NCBI RefSeq assembly: GCF_001936625.1
Contig: NZ_MSDU01000008.1
Location: 62,001 to 126,000 of the forward strand
Reading direction: 5' to 3'
Length of the DNA stretch: 64,000 nt
Source: Domibacillus antri
GTDB taxonomy: Bacteria; Bacillota; Bacilli; Bacillales; Domibacillaceae
In this document: positions 46,620 to 55,879 of the stretch, one piece after another
How positions within the stretch are numbered: the stretch's first letter is position 1
Layout: each line of letters opens with the position of its first letter
Notes under the pieces: generated by a model
What the model was told of the DNA's origin: nothing
Seen by the model: only the letters and a program-made list of their open reading frames with translations
Databases searched by the model: none
Made by a program: the position numbers and the translations under genes

Positions 46620-47759
46620 TTATTTTAAGTCTTTTAATTGATCACCTAGAATATCACCGATCTGAAAACCTGAACTTTCTTCCGGCAGTTCATATGAATC
46701 CACCGTTTCTTCTTCTTCCTGTTCTGCAAATGGCTTCATTGTGAGTGAAAGGCGATGTTCATTTTCATTCGCATCAAGGACTTTCACTTTTACACTCTGT
46801 CCTTCTTCCAGAACTTCATGAGGGGTTCCGATGTGGCGGTTTGAAATTTGAGAAATATGCACAAGTCCTTCTACGCCCGGGAACACTTCAACAAATGCAC
46901 CATATGACACGAGGCGTTTTACCGTCCCTTCAAGCACTGATCCAATCGGCGCACGATCGGCAATATTCTCCCACGGTCCAGGAAGAGTTTCTTTAATCGA
47001 TAACGAAATCCGCTCACTGTCGCGGTCAATCGAAAGTACTTTTACTTTTACTTCTTCGCCTTCCGTTAACACATCGGACGGCTTTTCAACGTGCTCATGA
47101 GACAGCTGTGAGATATGAACAAGACCATCCACACCGCCAATATCAACAAATGCGCCGAAATCTGTTAAGCGCTGTACTTTTCCTTCTAATACATCTCCTG
47201 CTTGAATATCCTCAAGCACTTTTTGTTTATTTTCTGCTTTTTCAATGTCGAGAACCGCACGGTGTGATAAAATCAATCGGTTTTTATCTTGTTCAAGCTC
47301 AACAATCTTAAGCTTCATGACTCTTCCTTTATAATCTTCAAAGTCTTCAACGAAGTGATCTTCAACAAGCGAAGCCGGAATAAAGCCGCGTATGCCAAGA
47401 TCGACAACAAGGCCGCCTTTGACGACTTCTTTAATTTCCGCTTCAAAAATTTCTCCTTCTTCAAAACGGCGCTGCATATCCTCCCACGCTGTTTCCGCGT
47501 CCGCTTTGCGTTTTGATAAAACGAAAAGATCATCTTCTTCTTTTGTTACAAGCAGTTCAAGCTCGTCGCCTTCTTTGACGACGTCCGATGCTTTTTCTAC
47601 GTGAAGGCTTGACAGTTCACTGATCGGAATAATGCCGTCTTTCTTGCTGTCCGCGATTTCCACCTGGACTTGCTTTTCTTCGACTTTCACGACCGTGGCG
47701 CGCACTTTATCACCAACGGAGTAGTTGTTCACTTCTACCTGGTTCATATCCTCTGTCAT
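46620..47759 (-). CDS. ypfD: S1-domain RNA-binding protein YpfD (RpsA-like)
   Basis: A 379-residue protein with four S1 domains of about 70 residues each (starting near 15, 100, 185 and 270). The last two show [19 protein letters not shown] and [18 protein letters not shown]. It is shorter than the six-domain E. coli S1 and is dispensable in B. subtilis. The C-terminus is acidic and divergent. TGAGGAGG precedes ATG 47759. It is next to plsC and cmk, the common ancestral cmk-rpsA linkage. Confidence 0.92.
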   Translation of the reverse strand: MTEDMNQVEVNNYSVGDKVRATVVKVEEKQVQVEIADSKKDGIIPISELSSLHVEKASDVVKEGDELELLVTKEEDDLFVLSKRKADAETAWEDMQRRFEEGEIFEAEIKEVVKGGLVVDLGIRGFIPASLVEDHFVEDFEDYKGRVMKLKIVELEQDKNRLILSHRAVLDIEKAENKQKVLEDIQAGDVLEGKVQRLTDFGAFVDIGGVDGLVHISQLSHEHVEKPSDVLTEGEEVKVKVLSIDRDSERISLSIKETLPGPWENIADRAPIGSVLEGTVKRLVSYGAFVEVFPGVEGLVHISQISNRHIGTPHEVLEEGQSVKVKVLDANENEHRLSLTMKPFAEQEEEETVDSYELPEESSGFQIGDILGDQLKDLK

Positions 47760-47852
47760 ATGTAATCCTCCTCAATACAAAACTGCTGTCAATTTTTAAA
47801 AAATTCTTTCTTCTAACTTCTTACAAACGCGCGAATTTGTCAAGTTGGAAGC

Positions 47853-48446
47853 TCATGCGGAATGTTCCTGAATTAATCGGCCGATGGCGTTCATAATGGT
47901 TTCCGTCGCTTCTTCAGCGGATGCTTTCCGGTCCCTGAGAGGCTGCATATCAATCGGAGGGCCGTATACGACCTTTAACTTGCGCCCTATTTTATAAGGC
48001 CCAAGGACCGCACATGGCACGACCGCTGCCTCGGTACGCAGGGCAAAAAAGCCGGCGCCGGCCAGTCCTTTTCCAAGGCGGCCGTCTTTCGAGCGGGTGC
48101 CTTCCGGAAAAAGTCCGAGCACTTGTCCTTCTTTTAACAATTTCAGTCCGCTCCGCAATGCTTCACGGTCACTCATACCCCTCTTTACCGGAAATGCGTT
48201 TAATCCACGCATCAATTTTCCCGACCATTTCAACCGAAAAAGTTCTTCCTTTGCCATAAAACGGACCGGACGCTTTGACGTGATGCCGACAACAGGCGGA
48301 TCAAGATTGTCAATATGGTTGGCGCACAGAAGCACGCCGCCTTCTTCCGGAAAATGTTCCAGACCGGTTACTTGAATACGGTAGACAGGTGTTAATACGA
48401 TTTTCACTACTGTTTTTGCGACTGTATAAAATGTAACCACCGTCAT
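47853..48446 (-). CDS. plsC: 1-acyl-sn-glycerol-3-phosphate acyltransferase (PlsC family)
   Basis: A 197-residue enzyme adding the second acyl chain to make phosphatidic acid. The catalytic motif NHIDNLDP (HX4D, about residue 38) and the glycerophosphate motif FPEGTRS (about 112) are present, as are the later PVKRG and VVPCAV blocks. A hydrophobic N-terminus suggests membrane association. It overlaps cmk by four bases. The cmk-plsC-rpsA order is common in Bacillaceae outside the B. subtilis group. Confidence 0.92.
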   Translation of the reverse strand: MTVVTFYTVAKTVVKIVLTPVYRIQVTGLEHFPEEGGVLLCANHIDNLDPPVVGITSKRPVRFMAKEELFRLKWSGKLMRGLNAFPVKRGMSDREALRSGLKLLKEGQVLGLFPEGTRSKDGRLGKGLAGAGFFALRTEAAVVPCAVLGPYKIGRKLKVVYGPPIDMQPLRDRKASAEEATETIMNAIGRLIQEHSA

Positions 48447-49117
48447 CCGATCCTTTCTTGCACATTCTTCATAATTTCTTCCACCACTTGCTCAATTGTC
48501 ATGAATGTTGTATCGATTTCAATGGCATCTTTCGCTTTTTTCAGCGGAGATTCCAATCGTTCCATATCCATGCGGTCGCGCGCAGCAATCTCTCTTTTTA
48601 AATTCTCCAAATCTGATGAAAATCCTTTTTTCATATTTTCCTGATGACGTCTTTTTGCCCGCTCTTCAACACCGGCCAGCAAAAATATTTTCAATTCTGC
48701 ATTTGGAAGTACGCTCGTTCCAATATCCCGCCCATCCATAACAACACCGCCTTTTGAAGCGAGCTGCTGCTGACGAATGGTCATATCGCGGCGCACTTCG
48801 CCGTGGAGCGCAACAGCAGAAACATTGTTCGTGACTTCATCTTTGCGAATTTCGTCCGTCACATCGACGCCGTCCAGGAAGACACTCTGCCCGTCCTCCC
48901 CCTGTTTCAATGTAATGTCTGTTTTGGCAAGCAGCCGGCCAAGCGCTTCCCCGTCTTCAAGATTTATGCCCGATTGAATGGCTTTATACGTAATGGATCT
49001 ATACATCGCACCTGTATCAATATAAATATATGAAAGCCGTGCTGCCACCAGTTTCGCCGCTGTGCTTTTTCCGGCAGCGGCCGGCCCGTCAATCGCAATT
49101 TGAATCTGTTTTTCCAT
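48443..49117 (-). CDS. cmk: Cytidylate kinase Cmk
   Basis: A 224-residue kinase phosphorylating CMP and dCMP. The P-loop is [13 protein letters not shown]; the [15 protein letters not shown] and [14 protein letters not shown] motifs bind the nucleotide. The lid region has [11 protein letters not shown]. Length is typical. Coupled to plsC downstream. Confidence 0.95.
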   Translation of the reverse strand: MEKQIQIAIDGPAAAGKSTAAKLVAARLSYIYIDTGAMYRSITYKAIQSGINLEDGEALGRLLAKTDITLKQGEDGQSVFLDGVDVTDEIRKDEVTNNVSAVALHGEVRRDMTIRQQQLASKGGVVMDGRDIGTSVLPNAELKIFLLAGVEERAKRRHQENMKKGFSSDLENLKREIAARDRMDMERLESPLKKAKDAIEIDTTFMTIEQVVEEIMKNVQERIG

Positions 49118-49172
49118 TGGGTCACCTCTTCAAAAAAGTCTTTTTTATTTTATCACACATACGTACGGATAC

Positions 49173-49198
49173 AAAAAAAGAACCCGCATTGGGCTCTT
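49173..49198 (-). terminator. Terminator of ypfA
   Basis: AGAGCCC, AATG loop, CGGGTTCTTTTTTT at the ypfA stop. Confidence 0.75.
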
Positions 49199-49859
49199 AT
49201 TCTAAACCTTTTTTTCGCAATTGAAGCTGTTTTTCGAAACAAAAACGCATCAATAGCTGCTGATCATGATGGCTGATATCCTGAAATTGAAGCGAAGCTG
49301 TCCGCCGATCACTTTTATCATTTGAATGGACGCGTACAAGAGAAGCCTTCAATTCAAGATATTGGTTTTCACCATTAGATGATGGAATGACGACATATAA
49401 ACAAGCTTCCGCGCCTTCTTCCACCATAGTATTGTGCGGCAGGAGGACCGCTGCCCCGCCGGCACTGATGTCATCTGTCACGGTAGCAAAAGAAGGTTTT
49501 CCATCAAATTGAACGGCTACGTCAACAGCGGTCTGTACACGTACAAACTTTCGGCGCTGCACGCGAATGTATTCATTTTGACCCGGATCACGCAGCATAA
49601 GCATCGGAATTTTTTTCTTGACTCTTCCCAATACTTCCGTGCGAAACATGCAGACTGCCGCCGATGAGGCCGGATCAATAAAATTAGCCGCCAGCTGCAT
49701 ACCATCAAGCATAAAAACAGTTTTGTTTGTTTCCACATTTATGGGATAATCAATGTATATTTTCCCATCTTCCAAGTCCGTCACCTTACAGCGGTATTCC
49801 TCTTTTTTACTTGCCGCATCAAACGTTTCCAGTAGCATTGTCACGCCGACTTCAAGCAT
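49197..49859 (-). CDS. ypfA: c-di-GMP receptor YpfA (MotI/DgrA), PilZ domain
   Basis: A 220-residue protein with an N-terminal YcgR-like domain (about 1-95) and a C-terminal PilZ domain (about 98-215). The c-di-GMP signature is RRKFVRVQ (RxxxR) and DDISAGGAAVLL (D/NxSxxG). In B. subtilis the protein binds the flagellar stator MotA and stops motility when c-di-GMP is high. ATG 49859 matches the family start; two upstream codons are possible. With cheR it supports a motile lifestyle. Confidence 0.9.
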   Translation of the reverse strand: MLEVGVTMLLETFDAASKKEEYRCKVTDLEDGKIYIDYPINVETNKTVFMLDGMQLAANFIDPASSAAVCMFRTEVLGRVKKKIPMLMLRDPGQNEYIRVQRRKFVRVQTAVDVAVQFDGKPSFATVTDDISAGGAAVLLPHNTMVEEGAEACLYVVIPSSNGENQYLELKASLVRVHSNDKSDRRTASLQFQDISHHDQQLLMRFCFEKQLQLRKKGLE

Positions 49860-49919
49860 ACCCATCACTCACTTTTTTCGGGAAGTACGCCTTCTATCCT
49901 AAGGCGTGTACTGGAAAAA

Positions 49920-49948
49920 ATTATAATAGAAAGCCGGAAGGAATGCAA
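49920..49948 (-). promoter_or_regulatory. Predicted sigma-A promoter of ypfA
   Basis: TTGCAT (49948-49943) and consensus TATAAT (49925-49920), 17 bases apart, in the ypeB-ypfA gap. Confidence 0.65.
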
Positions 49949-49961
49949 TCACCTTCTTTTT

Positions 49962-51293
49962 TTAATAACCGGCTTCTGCTTCAGCAAGCTTTTCAATCCG
50001 CTCTTCTTTCCCATCTTTTGCATTAATAAAAATCCGATAGGACGCAGTACCGTTTTCCGCTAAAAATTCATAACAGAGTACATCATCTCCCATTTCATTT
50101 GTCACAACAGCCAGCTGCTCTTCCATCACCGTTAACTTTGGATGCAGCTTCTTTTTTGCCTCATCCGGTGTCAATGCCGGTTTTTCGATCTGGCGTGTCT
50201 GCTTATTTTTCCAGTAATTTTGCGCCTCAAGACCTGTTATACCGCCATTGTCAAGCGCCGTTTTAATCGTGACTGATTCCGGATAAACGATGGTATCCCC
50301 CTGCTTCGTAGTAAAGGTAAAGACGCCGGTGTGATCATATTGGGTACTATTCGTCATGACCATATTGTCAAACCCCTGCTTTTTCAAAAAAGCAGCCGCT
50401 TTTTGGGAGGCATCGTGCAGACTGATTTTCTTCTTTTCGATCGTTCTGTTCACGGTAAACGTAAGTGGATAGCCGCCTTTTTCTGTTACGTCCATGCTAG
50501 CTTCTTCTCCTTTTCGACCGATTACCGATACATTATAAAAGGGGATTGCCGCCCCTTTTAAGCTTTTTTCCACGGTCGTCACTTCCGGATCAACGCCGAA
50601 ATATTCTTTTGCAATCAACTCCGCTTCTTTTTTTGTTATCTTTTCACCTGTTAATCGTTTTAATGCATCGTCCGATACTGTTTTTTGCGTCTGTCCCGCT
50701 TCAAACACATTTGCTTCTGAAAACTCGGTCGCTTTGTTTTCAAGCGTATTAAATCCATCTATAACCGTATTATCTGTCGGCTCATCGCCATCTGCTGTTG
50801 CGTGGGCAATGTCCGTCCAGCGTAAATTTTTGTCTAGAACTGACATCTGAACGGTTCGCAATTCTTTTTGAATATCAGCTGCCTGGCTGTACAACGTTTT
50901 CAGCTGTTCATATTCCTTATCGGAAAGCGGCTCATTATCCAAATCCCGGACGGCTGTTTTATAGGTAAAATCCCCGCTTGATCCCAAAAACTCTTCCGTT
51001 TTAGAAAATGGCATGAAACCAAGCGGCAGCCGGCTGATCGCATTATGGGCTTCCGATGTAAGTCTCCATACATCGGTCAATGCCGGGGTTAAATTTTCTT
51101 TTGAATTCATTGCCAATGCTTCACCGGTCCGGTCATGAATGACATCAACTTGGTAAACGAGCTCATGAAATGCCTGCTGGTAGCCATTTTCAGCTTCAAT
51201 GAACAGCTCCTGTTTTTGGCGGTACTGAGAAAATCCCCATATGGCCGTAACAACAAGCAGTATACTAAGAGCCGCAATGATAAATGAACGCAT
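49962..51293 (-). CDS. ypeB: Germination protein YpeB
   Basis: A 443-residue spore protein needed to place and stabilise the cortex lytic enzyme SleB. It has an N-terminal membrane segment (4-20), a helical domain, and three PepSY-type domains from about residue 215 (KKEAELIAKEYFGVDPEVTTV; LHDASQKAAAFLKKQG; TPDEAKKKLHPKL). It is eleven bases after sleB and co-transcribed with it, as in B. subtilis. Expression should be in the forespore. Confidence 0.93.
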   Translation of the reverse strand: MRSFIIAALSILLVVTAIWGFSQYRQKQELFIEAENGYQQAFHELVYQVDVIHDRTGEALAMNSKENLTPALTDVWRLTSEAHNAISRLPLGFMPFSKTEEFLGSSGDFTYKTAVRDLDNEPLSDKEYEQLKTLYSQAADIQKELRTVQMSVLDKNLRWTDIAHATADGDEPTDNTVIDGFNTLENKATEFSEANVFEAGQTQKTVSDDALKRLTGEKITKKEAELIAKEYFGVDPEVTTVEKSLKGAAIPFYNVSVIGRKGEEASMDVTEKGGYPLTFTVNRTIEKKKISLHDASQKAAAFLKKQGFDNMVMTNSTQYDHTGVFTFTTKQGDTIVYPESVTIKTALDNGGITGLEAQNYWKNKQTRQIEKPALTPDEAKKKLHPKLTVMEEQLAVVTNEMGDDVLCYEFLAENGTASYRIFINAKDGKEERIEKLAEAEAGY

Positions 51294-51304
51294 GTGATTC
51301 CCTC

Positions 51305-52054
51305 CTATTCACAAAAAATATGCTGGCCGATTTTTTTAATTTGCGGTCTGGACCAGATCCATTCGCTTGTCGCGGTGTCCGGGTTAAAGTAATAGAGTGC
51401 TTCACCGGTCGGATCCCATCCGTTAATTGCATCAAGTACCGCTTGTTTTGCCGTTTCATTTGGTGTCAGCCATATTTGTCCGTCCGCGACGGCTGTGAAT
51501 GCACCAGGTTCAAAAATGACGCCGGCCGCAGTGTTCGGAAAACTTTCACTGGAAATTCGGTTTAAAATAACCGCCGCAACGGCTACCTGCCCTTCATATG
51601 GTTCACCACGGGCTTCTCCGTAAACCGCATTAGCCATTAATTGAATATCATTTTGCGAGAATCCCGCTGGTGAATTGACGGACTGCGCGGTTGTGTCCGC
51701 TCCTCCATAGTACGTAAATGAGCGTCCTTTTCGTATCTGGCTTTTCACATATGATTCATCATACTTAGAGGCTTGCTCAAGCTTTCTTTTTGTAGCTGTG
51801 CCGGCAAGTCCATCAACCGGCAAGCCGAACGACTCTTGAAAGTTTCGAAGTGCCCAGTATGTGGACCATCCGAATACACCATCGATCTGATCGCGGTAAT
51901 ACCCTGTATACTGAAGCCGTGCCTGAAGCTCAATGACATCATCCCCTTCCGCGCCCCGCTGAATAACCTGATTGGAAAACGCACCGGCGTGATGGGCTGT
52001 AAATAAAAGAATCGACACTATACAGACAAAGGCCGCTTGTTTCCATTTGCGCAT
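51305..52054 (-). CDS. sleB: Spore cortex-lytic enzyme SleB
   Basis: A 249-residue lytic transglycosylase of germination. A signal peptide (1-25, ending AGAF) is followed by a PG-binding domain (about 30-90: GDDVIELQARLQYTGYY) and the catalytic hydrolase_2 domain (about 130-249) with the Glu in VYGEARGEPYEGQ. ATG 52054 is used, with AGGATGGTG upstream. A sigma-G-like promoter precedes it, fitting forespore expression. Confidence 0.95.
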   Translation of the reverse strand: MRKWKQAAFVCIVSILLFTAHHAGAFSNQVIQRGAEGDDVIELQARLQYTGYYRDQIDGVFGWSTYWALRNFQESFGLPVDGLAGTATKRKLEQASKYDESYVKSQIRKGRSFTYYGGADTTAQSVNSPAGFSQNDIQLMANAVYGEARGEPYEGQVAVAAVILNRISSESFPNTAAGVIFEPGAFTAVADGQIWLTPNETAKQAVLDAINGWDPTGEALYYFNPDTATSEWIWSRPQIKKIGQHIFCE

Positions 52055-52084
52055 ATCGTTCACCATCCTGTTTTGTTATGAGAT

Positions 52085-52114
52085 TAGTGTGACACGCCCA
52101 GCAGCCTTTTATTC
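52085..52114 (-). promoter_or_regulatory. Predicted sigma-G promoter of sleB
   Basis: GAATA (52114-52110) and CACACTA (52091-52085), 18 bases apart. This matches the sigma-G consensus (GMATR, CATNMTA) with one mismatch in the -10. Confidence 0.5.
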
Positions 52115-52118
52115 ATAT

Positions 52119-52161
52119 AAAAAGACGCTGTAAGATTGAATGCATCTTACAGCGTCTTTTT
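52119..52161. terminator. Terminator after prsW
   Basis: AAAAAGACGCTGTAAGA, nine bases, TCTTACAGCGTCTTTTT: a perfect long hairpin just after prsW. Confidence 0.9.
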
Positions 52162-52828
52162 ACGTTTTTGTCCGATGATATACTTCTGTTGACAGGTGAG
52201 CTTTCTTTGCTTTTCTGAGAGCAAACCACCATAAAAAAAGCATGAATGGAATAATGTAATAAACCCACGAGTGCTCGATAAATAAAATGTAGTCAAATAA
52301 TCCATGAAGCAAAAAAGAAATAAAAAACGCCAGGCTGAGCATTTTCTTTTGTAAATGCGGTTTGCCGAACTTGGCCCGGCCGAAATAATAGCCCATAATC
52401 ACGCCGAACAGTGCATGGCTCGATACAGGCAAAAGCGCCCTCATAAAGGCGTGCTCTATACCATGTGCTGCCAAATAGAGTACATTTTCCGCCGTTGCAA
52501 AACCGAGCGATACACTTGTCGCATATACAATGCCGTCGTAGGGCTCGTCAAAATGAGTATGACTGTAAATTAAGTAATATAAAATAAACCATTTCATAAA
52601 TTCTTCAGGCATCGCTGTTGAAAAAAACGCCTGTAAAAAACCGCCGGACAGAAGTTGTTCTTCCTGAATCACATACTGTAAAAACATGACCGGAAAGGTA
52701 ATAACGGCTCCATATAAAAACGCTCTGGCCACCATTATGACCGGTTCCGATTCATACCGGTCCCGCAAATAAAAAAACACAAGAAGCGCAAGGCCGGGTG
52801 CAATTCCCGCGGAAAGAATCGGGAGCAT
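52160..52828 (-). CDS. prsW: Intramembrane protease PrsW
   Basis: A 222-residue membrane protease that makes the first (site-1) cut of anti-sigma factor RsiW in the envelope-stress response of B. subtilis. About seven membrane helices. The family motifs MPEEFMKW (EExxK) and SSHALFGVIMGYYFG (HxxxG) are visible. ATG 52828 is preferred with GAGG eight bases upstream over 52861. It lies between sleB and bdr as in B. subtilis, except for an inserted ansA gene. Confidence 0.9.
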   Translation of the reverse strand: MLPILSAGIAPGLALLVFFYLRDRYESEPVIMVARAFLYGAVITFPVMFLQYVIQEEQLLSGGFLQAFFSTAMPEEFMKWFILYYLIYSHTHFDEPYDGIVYATSVSLGFATAENVLYLAAHGIEHAFMRALLPVSSHALFGVIMGYYFGRAKFGKPHLQKKMLSLAFFISFLLHGLFDYILFIEHSWVYYIIPFMLFLWWFALRKAKKAHLSTEVYHRTKT

Positions 52829-52914
52829 ACGCTTTTCCTCTTTTCTTTCTGTTTTTTCCATCGTATCATGAGTAATGCGGATTGAAAACCAGCATTCAAA
52901 AAGGAGCAGATTAC

Positions 52915-53868
52915 ATGACCGAAAAACACATTTTGCTCATACACACCGGCGGAACCATTTCCATGAAAGAAAATGCCTCAGCAGGGTCGGTCGGGCCGCA
53001 TGGCGGCAACCCGATCGCAGACGTAAGTGAAATACCCGGCGTCGATGCCTTTTTCACTGTGAAAGAACCCTTTCAAATTCCATCACCTCATATGACGATA
53101 AGTGAAATGATCATTCTGAAAGAATTAATCGAACAGACAGAAGCGGATGGGGTAGTCGTGACACACGGAACCGACACATTGGAAGAAACCGCCTATTTTT
53201 TAGATTTGACATTGTCCAGAAGCATTCCAGTTGTTGTCACAGGTGCCATGCGTTCGAGTAATGAAATCGGCGCAGACGGTCTACCGAATTTAATCGCGGC
53301 CGTCAAAACCGTCATCCATGATGAATCAGTAGGGAAAGGTGTTATGGTCGTTATGAATGAAACGATTCACAGCGCACGTTATGTAACGAAAGCAAACACC
53401 GGCAACCTGTCCGCTTTTCAAAGTTTGGATGCCGGTCCAATCGGTGTCGTGCTGAAAAGCGGCGCCCATTTTTACAGCACTCCAGCCCCGCTGGAAACAT
53501 TCGATATCCGGAAAGTTGATTTAACGATCCCAGTCTTAACCGCCTATGCCGGCATGGATTCTTTCCTTTTGAACCAGCTTTCATCATGTGACGGTGTGGT
53601 GATCGAAGCGCTTGGTCAGGGCAATTTGCCGCCAGCTGCCGCACAAGCCGTCCGTCAGTTGATCAAATCCGGTGTTCCTGTCGTTATTGCGTCGAGATGC
53701 GCAAGCGGCATTGTACAGCCGGCCTATTCGTATGAAGGCGGCGGCCGTACATTAAAAGAGGCCGGTGCTCTCTTTTCAAGCGGATTAAACGGACCGAAAG
53801 CCCGTCTTAAATTATTCGCCGCTTTATCAGCCGGCCGAAAAAAAGACCTGCCGTCTCTTTTCGCATAA
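52915..53868 (+). CDS. ansA: L-asparaginase (type I, AnsA-like)
   Basis: A 317-residue asparaginase hydrolysing asparagine to aspartate and ammonia. The nucleophile Thr is in HTGGTISM and the second active-site Thr-Asp in VVTHGTDTLEETAYFLD. TGAMRSSNEIGADG also fits the family. ATG 52915 has AAAGGAG upstream. No signal peptide is present, so it is cytosolic. It reads against its neighbours and is not found at this place in B. subtilis. Confidence 0.9.
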   Translation: MTEKHILLIHTGGTISMKENASAGSVGPHGGNPIADVSEIPGVDAFFTVKEPFQIPSPHMTISEMIILKELIEQTEADGVVVTHGTDTLEETAYFLDLTLSRSIPVVVTGAMRSSNEIGADGLPNLIAAVKTVIHDESVGKGVMVVMNETIHSARYVTKANTGNLSAFQSLDAGPIGVVLKSGAHFYSTPAPLETFDIRKVDLTIPVLTAYAGMDSFLLNQLSSCDGVVIEALGQGNLPPAAAQAVRQLIKSGVPVVIASRCASGIVQPAYSYEGGGRTLKEAGALFSSGLNGPKARLKLFAALSAGRKKDLPSLFA

Positions 53869-53896
53869 AAAGGCCGGGCTTATGCCCCGCCTTTTT
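53867..53896. terminator. Bidirectional terminator between ansA and bdr
   Basis: AAAAAGGCCGGGC, TTAT loop, GCCCCGCCTTTTT serves both converging genes and overlaps the bdr stop. Confidence 0.85.
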
Positions 53897-54857
53897 CCCG
53901 TTCCGCAATCGCTGCGGCAATTTCGCCGCCGTGAAAGCGCCCGTTTTCAATAAATATCTCATTGGCGTTATTGCCGGCTGCAATCACTCCGGCAATAAAA
54001 ATGCCGTCCACATTCGTTTCCTTCGTTTCTTCGTTGTAAATCGGGCGTCCGGTTTCCCGGTCAATTCCAACACCCATTTTCGATAAAAACGAATGGTCAG
54101 GATGATAGCCGGTCATGGCAAAGACGAAATCGTTTTTAATCGTGACGTTTTTGCCCGCTGTTTCATATGTAAACGTATTTGTTGTGATTTCTTTTGCTTC
54201 CGCGTTAAAGATCATCTCAATTTCACCATTGCGCACAAGGGCATCAAACTCCGGTAAAATCCACGGTTTCACACTCGGAGAATACCCGCTGCCTCTGTAA
54301 ATAACGGTTACTCTTGCACCGGCCTTATGCAGCTCAAGGGCCGCATCCACCGCCGAATTTTTTCCGCCGATGACCACCGTGTCCATATCAAAAAACGGAT
54401 GTGCTTCTTTAAAATAATGAAATACCTTGTCCAGTTCTTCCCCTGGAATATTGATGTAATTCGGGTGATCATAGTACCCCGTTGCAATCACGACGTAAGG
54501 GGTCTCATAGCCGCCTTTTGATGTGGCTACATGAAACAATCCATTTTCCTGCTTGTGGATCAGGTTGACCTGCTCAAACCGGTTGACGCGCAGTTGCTTT
54601 AATTTCACAACTTCCCGGTAATAAACAAGTGCCTGATTGCGGTGCGGTTTTCGCTCTTCAATAATAAACGGTACATCCCCAATGGCTAACTTTTCACTTG
54701 AACTGAAAAAGGTTTGGTGTGTTGGATATTGGTAAATCGCATTCACCACATTGCCTTTTTCAATAACAAGCGGGTTTTTGCGGATTTGCTTTAATGCGAT
54801 AGCGGCTGCTAATCCGCATGGACCACCGCCCACAATGATGCAGTCTTCTTTTTTCAT
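53880..54857 (-). CDS. bdr: Bacillithiol disulfide reductase Bdr (YpdA)
   Basis: A 325-residue FAD/NADPH enzyme reducing bacillithiol disulfide. The FAD motif is IVGGGPCGLAAAIALKQ (about 8-24) and the NADPH motif VIGGKNSAVDAALEL (about 160). TGYHPD and the FIAGVIAAGNNANEI end bind FAD. It lacks a CxxC thioredoxin-reductase pair; the Cys in GGGPCG is the residue conserved in YpdA proteins. With bshA in this window it supports bacillithiol use. Confidence 0.92.
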   Translation of the reverse strand: MKKEDCIIVGGGPCGLAAAIALKQIRKNPLVIEKGNVVNAIYQYPTHQTFFSSSEKLAIGDVPFIIEERKPHRNQALVYYREVVKLKQLRVNRFEQVNLIHKQENGLFHVATSKGGYETPYVVIATGYYDHPNYINIPGEELDKVFHYFKEAHPFFDMDTVVIGGKNSAVDAALELHKAGARVTVIYRGSGYSPSVKPWILPEFDALVRNGEIEMIFNAEAKEITTNTFTYETAGKNVTIKNDFVFAMTGYHPDHSFLSKMGVGIDRETGRPIYNEETKETNVDGIFIAGVIAAGNNANEIFIENGRFHGGEIAAAIAEREKGGA

Positions 54858-54892
54858 CTTTTTCGCTCCTGTTCTGGTTCTCTCCTTTTCAC

Positions 54893-54921
54893 ATTGTAGA
54901 AAAACAGCCGGAACAATTCAA
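54893..54921 (-). promoter_or_regulatory. Predicted sigma-A promoter of bdr
   Basis: TTGAAT (54921-54916) and TACAAT (54898-54893), 17 bases apart, in the carH-bdr gap. Confidence 0.6.
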
Positions 54922-54931
54922 TTAAACGGTC

Positions 54932-55816
54932 TTATAAGCGGCTGCTCATCCACCTGTTCCACTCTGCCTGCGTGTTTCCAACAATATATCGCTCTGCCCC
55001 GTCAGGCAGAAGACCACTCATCGCCGAACCGCCAATGCCAATTTCCATCTCCGAATACGTTTTACTCAATTCATTCGCCAGCGCCAGCGTCGGCACTAAG
55101 TTTTCACGCAGCGTACAAGAAAAAAACAAAAATTTCGGTTTAACTGTCTCTGTGACAGTAAAAATATCCCCCTCTTTTAAACTGGCTCCAAGGTAAACAA
55201 CTTCATAGCCAAGCCGTCTGACAAAAAGGGTAAAAATAAGCAGTCCGAGTTCGTGCCATTCACCAGGGCCGCACACGGCTACGACTTTTGGCAAAACCCC
55301 ATTGTGTGGAAATGAATGCATCACCATGCCAATGCGTGAGCGGAGAATAGACGTCGCAAAGTGCTCGTGTGCCGTCGTAATTTCTCCATCTTCCCACAGC
55401 TTACCAATATGGACAAGAAGGGAGCCAAGAATATTCACAGTCACACTGTCAATTGTATACAGAGCAAATGCTTTGTTTATGAGTTCCTGGGCTTTCACTT
55501 CATCAAAACGGAGCAGCGCCTGCAGAAGTTGTTCCGACAGTGCTTTCTGGTTATTCACATCCTCGGAAACCGTGTATCCCGGTTCTGTTTCGTGCTGATC
55601 GAGAAGAGCAGCCGCCTGACTGATGGTAAAGCCTTGCTGCACTTTCTCGGACAGCCATTTCAATTTGCAAATATGCTTGTCCGTATACAATCTGTGGCCT
55701 GCTTCATTACGGACCGGCTCTAAAATGTGGTAACGCCGCTCCCAAGCCCGCAGCGTCCCCGGCTGAATGCCTGTCAATGTGGAGACTGCTTTAATATTAT
55801 ATTTTCCCTCACTCAT
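54932..55816 (-). CDS. carH: B12-dependent photoreceptor repressor, CarH/LitR type
   Basis: A 294-residue MerR-family regulator. The MerR winged helix occupies residues 5-75 (IQPGTLRAWERRYHILEP; AGHRLYTD). A helical bundle (about 90-170) carries the cap motif Wx9EH (Trp 141, Glu 151, His 152). The Rossmann cobalamin domain (175-294) carries ExHxxG (His 188, the lower cobalt ligand), SCTL and GIGGSAM. These mark proteins that bind adenosylcobalamin, repress as tetramers in the dark and fall apart in light, often controlling carotenoid genes. The position next to the cap Trp, His 132 in Thermus CarH, is Glu 142 here. B. subtilis lacks the gene. GAAAGG precedes ATG 55816. Confidence 0.92.
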   Translation of the reverse strand: MSEGKYNIKAVSTLTGIQPGTLRAWERRYHILEPVRNEAGHRLYTDKHICKLKWLSEKVQQGFTISQAAALLDQHETEPGYTVSEDVNNQKALSEQLLQALLRFDEVKAQELINKAFALYTIDSVTVNILGSLLVHIGKLWEDGEITTAHEHFATSILRSRIGMVMHSFPHNGVLPKVVAVCGPGEWHELGLLIFTLFVRRLGYEVVYLGASLKEGDIFTVTETVKPKFLFFSCTLRENLVPTLALANELSKTYSEMEIGIGGSAMSGLLPDGAERYIVGNTQAEWNRWMSSRL

Positions 55817-55839
55817 GACGCTCGTCCTTTCCCATTAAT

Positions 55840-55877
55840 TGTACAGTCATTATACAAGCCGGTATACAAGGCGTAAA
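55840..55877 (-). promoter_or_regulatory. carH promoter overlapped by three TGTAYA boxes
   Basis: TTTACG (55877-55872) and consensus TATAAT (55854-55849), 17 bases apart. TGTATA (55868-55863), TGTATA (55856-55851) and TGTACA (55845-55840) repeat at 12 and 11 bases, on one helix face, covering the promoter. This resembles the three direct repeats bound by CarH tetramers. Confidence 0.6.
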
Positions 55878-55879
55878 CT

